The notes: generated by a model from the letters alone, not told the origin. A DNA stretch of 64,000 bases from Aureimonas glaciei (GCF_014643375.1 NZ_BMJJ01000008.1:124001-188000), one strand, 5' to 3'. Positions 54,111 through 62,329 are shown, counted from the first letter of the stretch. Numbers and translations are program-made.

Positions 54111-55823
54111 TTACTGTGCCGGGGTGGTCGCGGTACCCGTCGAGGCGTCCGGCGTCGTGGCCGGGGTGCCGGCCGCCGGAGCGGCTTCACCAGCCGGCGC
54201 CGTGCCGGCATTCGGAACCTGACCGCCCGCGCCGATGCGCATCTGGTCGCGGTTCTCGGCATAGGTCGAGCTGTTGTACTCCGGCGCGTTGTTCAGCTCT
54301 TCCTGAGTGAACTGCGTGTAGAGATACATGGAGCCGCCGCTGTCCTTCATGAACTGAAGGTTGTCCATGGCGACTGCGACCGGCTTCTCGCCGATGCCGA
54401 GGAAGCCGCCGACGTCGACGATGATCGCGTCGACCTGACCCTCGGCGTTCAGCGCGATGTCGCCGACGTCACCGATGTTCTCGTCGTTTGGACCGTAGAC
54501 GGTGGTTCCCATCAGCGAGTCCGCCGTGAGTTCCGGGCCCGAGACCGGCGTCATCGCCGAGCGGTCCGCGGCGCCACCGGTCGATGCGGTGGTGTCGGTC
54601 GACGGCGTCGTCGTGGCTGCCGCAGTGTCTCTCGACGGCGTCGTAGCTGTCGTCGCTGCCGTACCTGCCGCCATGCCCGAAGCCGCCGGTGCGGTGGTCG
54701 CGTCGGTGTTGGCAGCCATGCCCGTTGCCGGGGTCGTGCTCGTGTCGCCGGCGCCCGTCGTTGCGGCCGAATTGTCGGCCGTCGTGGCCGCCTCATCGTT
54801 GCCATCGTCGTCGAATTCCGGAGCGGACGTCAGCTGGTCCTTAGTGGCGGCCAGGATGATGCGCGGCTCGGCATCTTCGTTCTTGGTCATCTGCATCTCG
54901 GCGAAAGGCACGCCGACATTCTTCTCGCCGATGCCGAGGAAGCCGCCGACGCCGACAACCGCGGCACGGATTTCGCCGGTTTCGGCCATCACGAGGTCAT
55001 TGACCGAGCCGATCGACTCCGCATCGGTACCCGGGCCCGAATAGACGTTCTCGCCGATCAGGTCCTCTGAAAGGAACTGGTCGTTGCCGACGGTCGCCGG
55101 ATAGGTGCCGTCGCTCATCTGTGCCGACTGTACCGGCTGGGCGGCCGTCGTGGTCGCGGGGGCGGCGGCCTGGTCGGTCGCCATGGCGCCACCGGCGGCC
55201 GGAGCGGTAGCAGTGGCACCAGCCGGATCGGTGGCCATCGCGCCGCCCGTTGCCGGGGCCGTCGCCGCCGTATCGGCAGCCGGAGCATTCTGCGCAGCCT
55301 CAGCCGCCGTGGTCGACACGAAAGCCGGCGCCGCGATCAGGTCTTCGCGCGAAGCGGTCAGCGTGGCGCGCGGATCGTCGCTGCCGTCGACCATGCTCCA
55401 GGTGATCTGGTCGATCGGAACGGCAACGACCTTGGACTCGTCGAGGCCGGCCGTGTCGATGATCGCCGCGACCACCTTGCCGTCGTTGCCGACGAGGAAG
55501 TTGTCGATCTTGCCGGCCGACGCAGCGTCGGCAGCATTGCCCTGATAAACGTCGGCGCCCGTCAGGTCGCTAGCGAGATATTCGCCGGCGCCCAGCGTCT
55601 GCACATAGGTGCCGGCGGCGGCCGTGGTCGTGGCTGCGGTATCCGCGGTGCCGGTAGCGGCAGGCGCCATCGTATCGGACGCCGGCGCCATCGAGTCGGA
55701 GGCCGGGGCCGGCGTAGCGGCAGCTGGCGTCTCGGTCGTCGGCGTGGTCGTGCCCTGAGCGAAGGCGGCCGTGGCGATAACGCTGGCCAAGGCGGTCGTG
55801 GTGAGAAGCTTACGGATCATCAT
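54111..55823 (-). CDS. Secreted protein with three PRC-barrel domains
   Basis: 570 residues with a signal peptide (about 1-22, ending AFA-QG). Three PRC-barrel domains (about 78-165, 240-335, 443-528) are joined by long Ala/Thr/Pro/Asp-rich linkers (25-75, 170-235, 340-440). Domains 2 and 3 share GVGGFLGIGEKNVGVPF and DVGGFLGIGEKPVAVAM; domain 1 is more divergent. PRC-barrel proteins of this kind are common in rhizobial envelopes, often linked to stress. The first ATG (GAGGAAAA site) is used; a second ATG follows directly. It is a single-gene unit. Confidence 0.9.
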   Translation of the reverse strand: MMIRKLLTTTALASVIATAAFAQGTTTPTTETPAAATPAPASDSMAPASDTMAPAATGTADTAATTTAAAGTYVQTLGAGEYLASDLTGADVYQGNAADAASAGKIDNFLVGNDGKVVAAIIDTAGLDESKVVAVPIDQITWSMVDGSDDPRATLTASREDLIAAPAFVSTTAAEAAQNAPAADTAATAPATGGAMATDPAGATATAPAAGGAMATDQAAAPATTTAAQPVQSAQMSDGTYPATVGNDQFLSEDLIGENVYSGPGTDAESIGSVNDLVMAETGEIRAAVVGVGGFLGIGEKNVGVPFAEMQMTKNEDAEPRIILAATKDQLTSAPEFDDDGNDEAATTADNSAATTGAGDTSTTPATGMAANTDATTAPAASGMAAGTAATTATTPSRDTAAATTTPSTDTTASTGGAADRSAMTPVSGPELTADSLMGTTVYGPNDENIGDVGDIALNAEGQVDAIIVDVGGFLGIGEKPVAVAMDNLQFMKDSGGSMYLYTQFTQEELNNAPEYNSSTYAENRDQMRIGAGGQVPNAGTAPAGEAAPAAGTPATTPDASTGTATTPAQ

Positions 55824-56206
55824 AGGGGTTTTCCTCGTCGATCAAATCGTCGGAAATGCTGCAGGGGAAGTCTTGCCTCTCGGCCGTTCTCGCCAGCAGC
55901 TACACAGAGAGACAATCCCCTGCGGGCACCCAAGGTTCCGCAATCGGACGCCGGCGGAGCTTAAAATTTGCAGGTATCGTCTGATGAGTGACCGGTCTGA
56001 CGGCCGTGAACAGCGTGGATGAATCGACGCGGTCGCCGGTTTCACCGTCGTGCAAGGTCCAATCGTCCTGCGAAGCCCGATCCTGCGCCTCGCCGGAGGG
56101 CTTATTTGCATCCCTGGCAGCCGTCCCCCTTTACAGCGGTGCCCCCAGGCTCAATTGAGGCTCTGCCGTACCCGCGGCGTGCCATCCGTCGTGCGGCAGG
56201 AAAAAA
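55824..56206. other. Divergent promoter region, no gene seen
   Basis: 383 bases between the divergent PRC-barrel and lipid kinase genes. No reading frame here looks real. A GGAAC is present on the minus strand near 55933, but no CGTT lies at the right distance. Confidence 0.5.
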
Positions 56207-57121
56207 ATGAACATCCACACCATTCTCAACCGCGAAGGCGGGACACTGAAGACGACCGATCTCGATCGGTTCGGGGCGCTCATCAAGGCCGAGTTCCGCC
56301 TGCACGGCCATGCGATCGAGGTCGAATGCGTCAAGGGCAGCGAGATCGTCGACGCCATCAAGCGGGCGGCCGACCGCGACGATCTCGACGTGCTCCTGGT
56401 CGGCGGCGGCGACGGGACGGTGTCCGCGGCAGCCACGGCCTTGATGGATCACTCCATCGCCCTGGCGATCCTGCCGGCGGGGACGATGAACCTGTTTGCC
56501 CGGACCCTGCAGATCCCCACGGCGATCGATGCCGCCGTCGTGGCGCTCGCCGGTGGGACCATCACGGAAGTCGACATTGCCACGGTCAACGGCGAACCCT
56601 TCGTGCACCAGTTCGCGGTGGGCATGCATGCGCGCATGGTGCGCATGCGCGACCGCTACGCCTATGGCTCCCGTATGGGAAAAATGGTTGCGTCGACACG
56701 CGCCATCCTGGCCGCGCTCGGCAGCCTGCCGGAAGTGGAGGTCGAGATCGACATCGACGGGGAGGTGAGGCGTCTGAGGACGCCGGCCCTGGCGATCTCG
56801 AATAATATCTATGGGGAAGGCCATCTGCCCTATGCCGACGATCCGCGCGGCGGCGTCCTCGGCGTCTACATCTGCGAAACCCGGGATCGCGGTGCCATGA
56901 CCCGGCTGACTGTCGACATCCTCCTGGGGAAGTGGCGCCAGAACCCGGCGCTGCGGACCTATGCGGCGCGCCGGGTGACCGTGGACTATCGGGGATCGAA
57001 ACGTCGCGATCGCGCGGTGCGCGACGGCGAGCTGCGCGATCTGGCGCAATCGTCGGAGATCGTCATGCACCCCAAGGCGCTGCGGGTCCTCGTGCCGAGC
57101 GAAGCGACCTTCCTGCCGTAA
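56207..57121 (+). CDS. Diacylglycerol kinase-family lipid kinase
   Basis: Member of the DAGK_cat family, which phosphorylates diacylglycerol or related lipids. 304 residues. The nucleotide-binding GGGDGTVSAAATAL is at about residues 66-79, the second conserved block AILPAGTMNLFARTL at about 87-101, and the C-terminal beta domain (about 130-300) is complete. The DVLLVGGGDGT start and missing membrane segments place it with YegS/DgkB-type cytosolic or membrane-peripheral enzymes. The substrate cannot be told from sequence. ATG 56207 has a weak AGGAAAAAA site. Confidence 0.9.
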   Translation: MNIHTILNREGGTLKTTDLDRFGALIKAEFRLHGHAIEVECVKGSEIVDAIKRAADRDDLDVLLVGGGDGTVSAAATALMDHSIALAILPAGTMNLFARTLQIPTAIDAAVVALAGGTITEVDIATVNGEPFVHQFAVGMHARMVRMRDRYAYGSRMGKMVASTRAILAALGSLPEVEVEIDIDGEVRRLRTPALAISNNIYGEGHLPYADDPRGGVLGVYICETRDRGAMTRLTVDILLGKWRQNPALRTYAARRVTVDYRGSKRRDRAVRDGELRDLAQSSEIVMHPKALRVLVPSEATFLP

Positions 57122-57267
57122 TCACCCGCTGTTCCTCCGGCCGTCGCAGAAGGCAGCGCGGCGAATGGCGAAAGGCGGTCTATCCTCGCCTGCCGTCCGC
57201 CTTCCAGCGGCGGTTCCGGCCGCGTCTGGACCGGGAGCCGTCGCTTAGAGGGCCAGCCTCTCAAACG

Positions 57268-57296
57268 ATGAAGGCGGCCAGATCGGCCGCCTTCAT
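57268..57296. terminator. Bidirectional stem-loop between convergent genes
   Basis: ATGAAGGCGGCC (57268-57279) pairs perfectly with GGCCGCCTTCAT (57285-57296) around a 5-base loop. It lies between the ends of the lipid kinase gene (plus) and the acidic protein gene (minus, stop at 57301). Confidence 0.75.
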
Positions 57297-57300
57297 CCAT

Positions 57301-57582
57301 TCAGATCTTATCGTCTTCCGGCGGTATCGGCCGATAGAGATGCCCGCCCTCGGCGAGCATGGCCAGGGCATCGCCCAATCGCGTCTGGATCGTCCCGTAG
57401 GGATCGTGCTCGACATGCTCGGGCACGATGAACTCCTGACGCAGGGTTTCGAGCCGGAGGGTCTTTTCGGCGTCCGACATGGTCTCGTCGGCCAAGACAT
57501 CGTCGATGGCTGCCTGGAACTCCTCGGGAGACGGAATGCGAGGCTCCGCCTCCGCCTGCTCGATCGGGGTATCCACTACCAT
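57301..57582 (-). CDS. Small acidic protein, unknown
   Basis: ATG 57582 gives 93 residues, strongly acidic (IPSPEEFQAAIDDVLADETMSDAEKTLRL). Two helices are likely at about 15-50, and the C-terminus is PIPPEDDKI. A GTG at 57603 would add 7 residues. The upstream frame to 57876 codes an Arg/Pro-rich stretch overlapping the next gene and is not credible. No signal, membrane segment or known family. It lies downstream of the stress-region membrane genes. Confidence 0.65.
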   Translation of the reverse strand: MVVDTPIEQAEAEPRIPSPEEFQAAIDDVLADETMSDAEKTLRLETLRQEFIVPEHVEHDPYGTIQTRLGDALAMLAEGGHLYRPIPPEDDKI

Positions 57583-57679
57583 GAGCCCATCATCCTCGTT
57601 CACGAACCGTGTCCAATTCTCGTCGACGAAACCTTTTCCGGACCGAGACGAGGAACCAGAAGCCCCGCCAAGGGATCGC

Positions 57680-57967
57680 TTAGTTGGCGGTGGCCGGGGG
57701 TGTCGCCGCCGGGCTGGTTCCTGCCGGCGTTCCCGCCGCGTCATCAGCACCCGAAGAGGTCGCATCAGCCGGCGCATCGGCCGACGGTGTTGCACCATCC
57801 CCGGTGCCGACCCGGCCAGCCGGCAGATCGTCGTCCGGCTGCATCGAACCATAGACCGCCATGCCGGCAGCGGCAACGACGCAGAGCAACAGGGCGATGA
57901 TCAAGATGCGCAGGACGGGCGTGCCCTTGCGGCCCTGGCGGGCTTCCTCGGGGTCCATTCGGGACAT
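57680..57967 (-). CDS. Small single-pass membrane protein with Ala/Pro/Thr tail
   Basis: ATG 57967 (GGAG site) gives 95 residues: a basic start (MSRMDPEEARQGRKG), one membrane segment (about 18-38, VLRILIIALLLCVVAAAGMAVYG), then a low-complexity tail of Ala, Pro, Thr, Gly and Asp. It is likely an inner-membrane protein with a flexible periplasmic tail. No family is recognised; it sits beside other small membrane genes of the stress region. Confidence 0.7.
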   Translation of the reverse strand: MSRMDPEEARQGRKGTPVLRILIIALLLCVVAAAGMAVYGSMQPDDDLPAGRVGTGDGATPSADAPADATSSGADDAAGTPAGTSPAATPPATAN

Positions 57968-58098
57968 GGCAAAACTCCAGGTTGGAAATCGACAAAGGAA
58001 AGAAAGGCGCCGTCCAGTCTGCGAAACCCTTTTGTTCCGGCGTTTCGGCCGAGGACAGGGCGCCGGATATCCGGGGACGGACGTCCGGCGCCCAGGTT

Positions 58099-58536
58099 TC
58101 AGCGACCGCGAAGACCCGCGATCAGCCTGTAGAGACCGTACAGACCGCCCAATGCGACCGGGACGGCGATCAGGCTGCGATTTTGACGTACTGCCCGCAG
58201 GATCTGAGGCGCATTGCTCAAAGCCGTGACGCCGGCGATAGAGGCAATGTCGCGCTGCAGGCGATCGTCGGCTCGGGTGGACGGCCGCCGCTTCGCCATC
58301 ATGATCATGGCGATCGCGATCAACACGAGCACCAGACTCCCACCGCAAAAGCCAATCGCCGTCGGCAACGCGCCGAAATTCTGCGCCGCCCAGATAAAGA
58401 GGGCGATCATCACGAAGATCGCCAGCACCAGCAACAATATCGCCAGCAGCACGTAGAGCGCCAACAGTCGCTTCAGGCGGGCGACAAAAACACCCGCCTC
58501 ACCCGCGAAAATCTTGGTGATCAGTGCCAGCAGCAT
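58099..58536 (-). CDS. Holin-like / YqjE-like small membrane protein
   Basis: 145 residues with two long membrane segments (about 24-50 and 56-80: LLALYVLLAILLLVLAIFVMIALF, then GFCGGSLVLVLIAIAMIMMA). A cytoplasmic Arg/Asp-rich helix follows (about 83-115), and the end is hydrophobic. It resembles the holin superfamily III/YqjE proteins that accompany ElaB/YqjD-type genes, as here: the ElaB/YqjD-like gene lies 2 bases upstream. A membrane-remodelling role in stress is plausible but unproven. Confidence 0.78.
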   Translation of the reverse strand: MLLALITKIFAGEAGVFVARLKRLLALYVLLAILLLVLAIFVMIALFIWAAQNFGALPTAIGFCGGSLVLVLIAIAMIMMAKRRPSTRADDRLQRDIASIAGVTALSNAPQILRAVRQNRSLIAVPVALGGLYGLYRLIAGLRGR

Positions 58537-58538
58537 GG

Positions 58539-58892
58539 TCAGCGGAAGATGCGGGCGTAGAGGTAGCCGATCGCCGCGGCGATGGCGACTGCCTTGATCG
58601 GTTCGGCGCGCACGCGCTCAGCGACCTGGTCTTCAAGTTCGGAAACGGCATCCTGCGCCTGCTGCACATAACGCTCGCCGCGATCGCGGACGTCGTCGCG
58701 CAAAGCGTAGGCCTGGCGCTTCGCCCCATCAGCGCGCTCGTTCGCCAGCGCCTTCAGCGCCTCGGCAACGCCGGCCAGATCGGTCCGGAGCTTGGCGACC
58801 TGCGCCTCGAGCTCTGCATTGGCCGGACGGTTGGCGTCGGCGCCGGCCGTACCTTCGGAAGCGAAATCATTGTTCAGGGTTTCGGATTGCAT
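58539..58892 (-). CDS. ElaB/YqjD-like (DUF883) membrane-anchored protein
   Basis: 117 residues: a helical Ala/Glu/Arg-rich region (about 25-92) with coiled-coil character, then a C-terminal membrane anchor (AVAIAAAIGYLYARIFR) with the Gly-Tyr seen in this family. ElaB and YqjD of E. coli bind ribosomes at the inner membrane in stationary phase under stress sigma control. Here it lies next to ecfG, which fits, though I found no EcfG promoter directly before it. Confidence 0.85.
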   Translation of the reverse strand: MQSETLNNDFASEGTAGADANRPANAELEAQVAKLRTDLAGVAEALKALANERADGAKRQAYALRDDVRDRGERYVQQAQDAVSELEDQVAERVRAEPIKAVAIAAAIGYLYARIFR

Positions 58893-59056
58893 GCTTCGTC
58901 CTCACTGGGCTCTTGGAAACGGGGAGGCCGGACGAGGCGCAGGCCAGGAAAGCCGCGCTCGTCCGGTGATAGGAATGCAAGTACTCGACCGCCAGAGCGG
59001 TTCCCGGCAAACGGCTGGAAATTGCGCAATCGGGCCTGTCGGTCGCGTAGATGCTA

Positions 59057-59608
59057 TCAGGCTGCGGGGGCCACGCCGATGATCTGCGACGAGATGGAAT
59101 CCGGTCCATATTCGCCGTCGCCTTCGATTCCCAGAAGCTCCGAAATCCGGGTGCGGGCCCGCGAAACGCGGCTCTTGATCGTGCCGACCGCACATTTGCA
59201 GATTTCGGCGGCCTCCTCGTAGGAAAAGCCGGACGCGCCGATCAGGATCAGCGCCTCGCGCTGGTCGTCGGGAAGTCGATCGAGAGCGCGGCGGAAGTCC
59301 TGCAGGTCGAGATGGCCGTGCTGTTCGGGATGACCAGCCAGCTGCATCGCATGGATACCGTCGACATCCTGCACCTCGCGACCCTTCTTGCGCATCTGCG
59401 TATAGAACTCGTTGCGCAGGATGGTGAAGAGCCATGCCTTGAGATTGGTGCCCGGCTGAAACGTGTGCTGCTTGTCCCACGCCTTCACCAGTGTCTCCTG
59501 GACAAGGTCGTCGGCACGGTCGAACGAGCCCGACAGCGAGGCGGCGAAGGCCCGCAGGTTCGGGATGATGGAAATCAGTTCACGACGGAATTCGGGATCC
59601 TGGCTCAT
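59057..59608 (-). CDS. ecfG: General stress response sigma factor EcfG
   Basis: EcfG directs RNA polymerase to GGAAC-N16/17-CGTT promoters. The 183 residues have region 2 (FDRADDLVQETLVKAWDKQ and LKAWLFTILRNEFYTQMRKKGRE, about 30-75) and region 4 (LPDDQREALILIGASGFSYEEAAEICKCAVGTIKSRVSRAR, about 110-155), with the short linker of this ECF group. It lies 5 bases after nepR and is transcribed with it from two predicted EcfG promoters. NepR holds it inactive until PhyR is phosphorylated. Confidence 0.95.
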   Translation of the reverse strand: MSQDPEFRRELISIIPNLRAFAASLSGSFDRADDLVQETLVKAWDKQHTFQPGTNLKAWLFTILRNEFYTQMRKKGREVQDVDGIHAMQLAGHPEQHGHLDLQDFRRALDRLPDDQREALILIGASGFSYEEAAEICKCAVGTIKSRVSRARTRISELLGIEGDGEYGPDSISSQIIGVAPAA

Positions 59609-59613
59609 GGACT

Positions 59614-59832
59614 TTATCCGCGCTCGGGTTTTTGAGCCCCCGACTCGGCGGCGTCGAGCGCGTCGAGCAGCGACAGGAAGCGATCGGGAACCGGCTCGCT
59701 CGCGACGTCGTCATAATAGGCCTTCAGGCGGCGCCCGATCGCGGAGTTCGGGCCGAGATCGTGGGACGTCGCGCCCGCCTGTTCCGGATGAGTCATCTGC
59801 AAAGGTTCGTCCTCAATTTTGCGGTCCGCCAT
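59614..59832 (-). CDS. nepR: Anti-sigma factor NepR
   Basis: ATG 59832 gives 72 residues. The conserved NepR core is at about 27-62 (GPNSAIGRRLKAYYDDVASE and PVPDRFLSLLDALDAAE), two helices that bind EcfG or, on stress, PhyR. The first 25 residues are a disordered polar extension. An upstream ATG frame to 59967 runs through the predicted promoter and is not used. It forms an operon with ecfG. Confidence 0.92.
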   Translation of the reverse strand: MADRKIEDEPLQMTHPEQAGATSHDLGPNSAIGRRLKAYYDDVASEPVPDRFLSLLDALDAAESGAQKPERG

Positions 59833-59863
59833 CGAGCCCCTCGTCTGCCAAAAACGTTCGCCG

Positions 59864-59889
59864 AACGGCGGCCGCGGACGGGCCGTTCC
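59864..59889 (-). promoter_or_regulatory. EcfG promoter for nepR-ecfG (proximal)
   Basis: On the minus strand GGAAC (59889-59885), 17 bases, then CGTT (59867-59864) gives an exact GGAAC-N17-CGTT. It lies 32 bases upstream of the nepR start, so the operon is autoregulated. Confidence 0.85.
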
Positions 59890-59987
59890 GAAGTCGTTAA
59901 GTGTGAGTGCCGGCGTGATCCGCAAGCCCTTGATGATTGCCCGACCATGGTGCACTACCCCGATCAAGGATCATTGTCTGGCTGAAA

Positions 59988-60012
59988 AACGGTGCCGGCG
60001 ACAAAAGGTTCC
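59988..60012 (-). promoter_or_regulatory. EcfG promoter for nepR-ecfG (distal)
   Basis: On the minus strand GGAAC (60012-60008), 16 bases, then CGTT (59991-59988) gives an exact GGAAC-N16-CGTT, about 155 bases upstream of nepR. Its -35 box is one half of the palindrome shared with the phyR promoter. Confidence 0.78.
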
Positions 60013-60019
60013 CGCGATG

Positions 60020-60044
60020 GGAACTTTCTGCCGATCCGTGCATT
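60020..60044 (+). promoter_or_regulatory. Probable EcfG promoter for phyR
   Basis: GGAAC (60020-60024), 16 bases, then CATT (60041-60044): one mismatch from CGTT. It lies 51 bases before the phyR ATG. The -35 box faces the distal nepR promoter in the palindrome GTTCCCGCGATGGGAAC (60008-60024). Confidence 0.6.
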
Positions 60045-60094
60045 TGATACCCCACCGGACATACCGTAATTTATTCGACACGAGGGGAGTTTTC

Positions 60095-60889
60095 ATGTCG
60101 ATGTCATCTCGCATAGCGCCGCATATTCCATATCTCAGGCGGTATGCGCGTGCCCTCAGTGGATCGCAGGCCAGCGGCGACGCCTATGTCGCGGCGGTCC
60201 TGGAAGCGTTGATCGCCGATCCCAGCCTGTTCAGCAACGATGAGAGCCCCCGCATCGCTCTGTACCGGCTGTTCTCGTCGCTGTGGCAGTCGGTCGAGGT
60301 CAACATCCGCGAGGATGCTCCCGTCTCCGCCTGGGAAGAGCGGGCCTCCCGCAATCTCAGGGCGATTTCGCCTCTGCCGCGTCAGGCATTCCTTCTTGTC
60401 GCCGTCGAGGGCTTCACCACCGGCGAGGCCGCCAAGATCCTGGCGACCGGCGAGCGTGAGTTCTCCAAGCTGATCGACGAGGCCAGCATCGATATCGGCC
60501 GCCAGGTGTCGACGCAGATCATGATCATCGAGGACGAGCCGCTGATCGCGATGGATATCGAGCAGATGGTCGAGAGCCTCGGCCACAGCGTCACCGGTAT
60601 CGCGCGCACGCACAAGGAAGCCCTGGTCCTGTTCGAGCAGCAGCGGCCGGGAATGGTTCTGGCTGACATTCAGCTGGCGGATGGCAGCTCCGGAATCGAC
60701 GCGGTCAACGACATCCTGGCGCAGCTGAGCGTGCCTGTGATCTTCATCACCGCCTTCCCCGAGCGGCTGCTCACCGGCGAGCGGCCGGAGCCGACCTTCC
60801 TCGTGACGAAGCCGTTCAATCCAGACATGGTCAAGGCGCTGATCAGCCAGGCCCTGTTCTTCGAAGCAGAGAAGAAGGCGGCGGCCTGA
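60095..60889 (+). CDS. phyR: General stress response regulator PhyR
   Basis: PhyR is the anti-anti-sigma factor of this pathway: phosphorylated, its sigma-like domain binds NepR and frees EcfG. ATG 60095 (GAGGGGAG site) gives 264 residues; a second ATG is two codons in. Residues about 10-135 are the EcfG-like domain. Residues 142-255 are the receiver, with acidic Glu146/Asp147, phospho-acceptor Asp191 (LADIQLADG), Thr219 (FITAF) and Lys239 (VTKPFNP), as in the FATGUY-type receivers of PhyR. It lies divergent from nepR-ecfG, and the HWE kinase gene follows downstream. Confidence 0.95.
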   Translation: MSMSSRIAPHIPYLRRYARALSGSQASGDAYVAAVLEALIADPSLFSNDESPRIALYRLFSSLWQSVEVNIREDAPVSAWEERASRNLRAISPLPRQAFLLVAVEGFTTGEAAKILATGEREFSKLIDEASIDIGRQVSTQIMIIEDEPLIAMDIEQMVESLGHSVTGIARTHKEALVLFEQQRPGMVLADIQLADGSSGIDAVNDILAQLSVPVIFITAFPERLLTGERPEPTFLVTKPFNPDMVKALISQALFFEAEKKAAA

Positions 60890-60986
60890 CGGCTGGGCAG
60901 GCGAGGGCGTCCGTGCGTCGCGCCCTGCGCCGCCCGGACGTGTCGCCGATCACAGCAGAAGAACGGGGATGGCATCACCGAGAGAA

Positions 60987-61011
60987 GGAACCTCGGGCCC
61001 TGCGAGCCGTT
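60987..61011 (+). promoter_or_regulatory. EcfG promoter upstream of the HWE kinase gene
   Basis: GGAAC (60987-60991), 16 bases, CGTT (61008-61011): exact consensus. It lies in the 326-base gap 60890-61215, about 205 bases before the kinase ATG, leaving a long leader. No gene is seen in the leader apart from very short frames. Confidence 0.82.
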
Positions 61012-61215
61012 TGACCAGGGAGCGAGTTTTTCACTGGGTCTTCGATAATGGGCGACGGCTGTCGCGTTCTCCCAAGAACCGATTGAGCCCTTCGCAGGAC
61101 AGGCCTTGCGCCGTCGCGACGGGTCGGTTGGAGGCCCCAATGTCAGCAGGATAACGCCTGGCTGTCCACCGAGGACGCAGTCGTCCGCAACGCAGCAGGG
61201 TTCGAGCGACAGCAA

Positions 61216-62181
61216 ATGGTTGCGTACAAGGCTCTGAAAGCTCTTGCAAACACCGAGATGACGCTGTTCGCACAGGATCGCGAACTGAAGTATGTTTGGG
61301 TTTTCAACAGCAAGGATTCCTGGCTCGACGATTCCATCGTCGGCCGCTCGGACCACGATGTGCTGGGTCGCCAGGCGGCCGAGAAGTCTGAGGCCGTTAA
61401 GCGCGACGTCATCCGGACGGAGCGGCCAGCTCATTTCGAACTGGCGTCGACCGTTGGCTCGGCGACGCGTTGGTTCGATATCCGCGTCGATATAGATCGG
61501 GATGGCGACGACGTCGTCGGCATCATCGGCACCTCGCTTGAGATCACGGAGCAGAAGCGCCGCGAAGAAACGCTGAAGACGCTTCTACGCGAGCTGTCGC
61601 ATCGGTCGAAAAATCTCCTCGCCATCATTCAGAGTCTCGCCAGCCAGACAGCGCGTCACTCCGTCACCGTTCCCGAATTTCTTGTCCGCTTCCGCGGCCG
61701 CATCCAATCGCTGGCGGCTTCGCAGGATATCGTCACCGACGCCGACTGGCGCGGCGCCGATCTCGTCAGCCTTATCGCCATGCAGGTCGAGCGTTATGCC
61801 CCCGACGGCGTCGGGCAGGTGCATTTCGAGGGATGCGACGTCTATCTCTCGCCTACCGCCTCGCTGCATGTCGGTCTGGCCCTGCACGAACTGGCCGTCA
61901 ACGCCGCCTCCTATGGATCGTTGTCCGCCCCAGGAGGGCGCGTCAGCATCCATTCGGACATCATCGACCGGGACGGCGAATCCCATCTGCGACTGAGCTG
62001 GCAGGAGACGGGTGGTCCTCGGGTGCGGGCCGACCATGAATCGCGCTTCGGAACCTCGACGCTCGAACGCATCGTTCCCAATTCGGTCGGCGGCGAGGCC
62101 GTGCTCGACTACCTGCCCGACGGCATTCGCTACACCCTCCTGATTCCGGACACGCAGTTCGAGGCGAACGAAGGCCGCTGA
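61216..62181 (+). CDS. PAS-HWE family sensor histidine kinase
   Basis: 321 residues. PAS domain at about 8-112 (NTEMTLFAQDRELKYVWVFN to GIIGTSLEITEQ), HisKA_2/HWE dimerisation domain with phospho-acceptor His129 (LRELSHRSKNLLAIIQSLA), then the HWE ATPase domain with the His-Glu of the N box (ALHELAVNAASYGSLS, about 225) and the Trp-x-Glu motif (LSWQETGGP). Kinases of this class phosphorylate PhyR, and the gene follows phyR with its own exact EcfG promoter. No membrane segment, so it senses inside the cell. ATG 61216 is the only usable start after the in-frame stop at 61084. Confidence 0.92.
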   Translation: MVAYKALKALANTEMTLFAQDRELKYVWVFNSKDSWLDDSIVGRSDHDVLGRQAAEKSEAVKRDVIRTERPAHFELASTVGSATRWFDIRVDIDRDGDDVVGIIGTSLEITEQKRREETLKTLLRELSHRSKNLLAIIQSLASQTARHSVTVPEFLVRFRGRIQSLAASQDIVTDADWRGADLVSLIAMQVERYAPDGVGQVHFEGCDVYLSPTASLHVGLALHELAVNAASYGSLSAPGGRVSIHSDIIDRDGESHLRLSWQETGGPRVRADHESRFGTSTLERIVPNSVGGEAVLDYLPDGIRYTLLIPDTQFEANEGR

Positions 62182-62280
62182 GGCCACGCGATTTTTGCGT
62201 CGCCCGGATTGCCCTCCTGTCTCCCCGCTTCTCAACACGAACCTGTTATCTATTCGTTGAAGATTTCCGCTGCGTCAGCT

Positions 62281-62306
62281 GGAACGCACTTGCTTCGTCT
62301 CCCGTT
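62281..62306 (+). promoter_or_regulatory. EcfG promoter of the 96-residue unknown protein
   Basis: GGAAC (62281-62285), 17 bases, CGTT (62303-62306): exact consensus, 24 bases before the ATG at 62330. This spacing suits a short leader with its GGAAGGAG ribosome site. Confidence 0.83.
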
Positions 62307-62329
62307 ATGGGTGGGAAGGAGTAATCTCG

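Noticed and set aside
55900-55940. Possible EcfG promoter of the PRC-barrel gene
   Set aside because: GGAAC is present on the minus strand, but the bases at the -10 position read GATT, not CGTT.
57583-57876. N-terminal extension of the small acidic protein
   Set aside because: It overlaps the next membrane-protein gene and is Arg/Pro-rich, unlike the acidic core.
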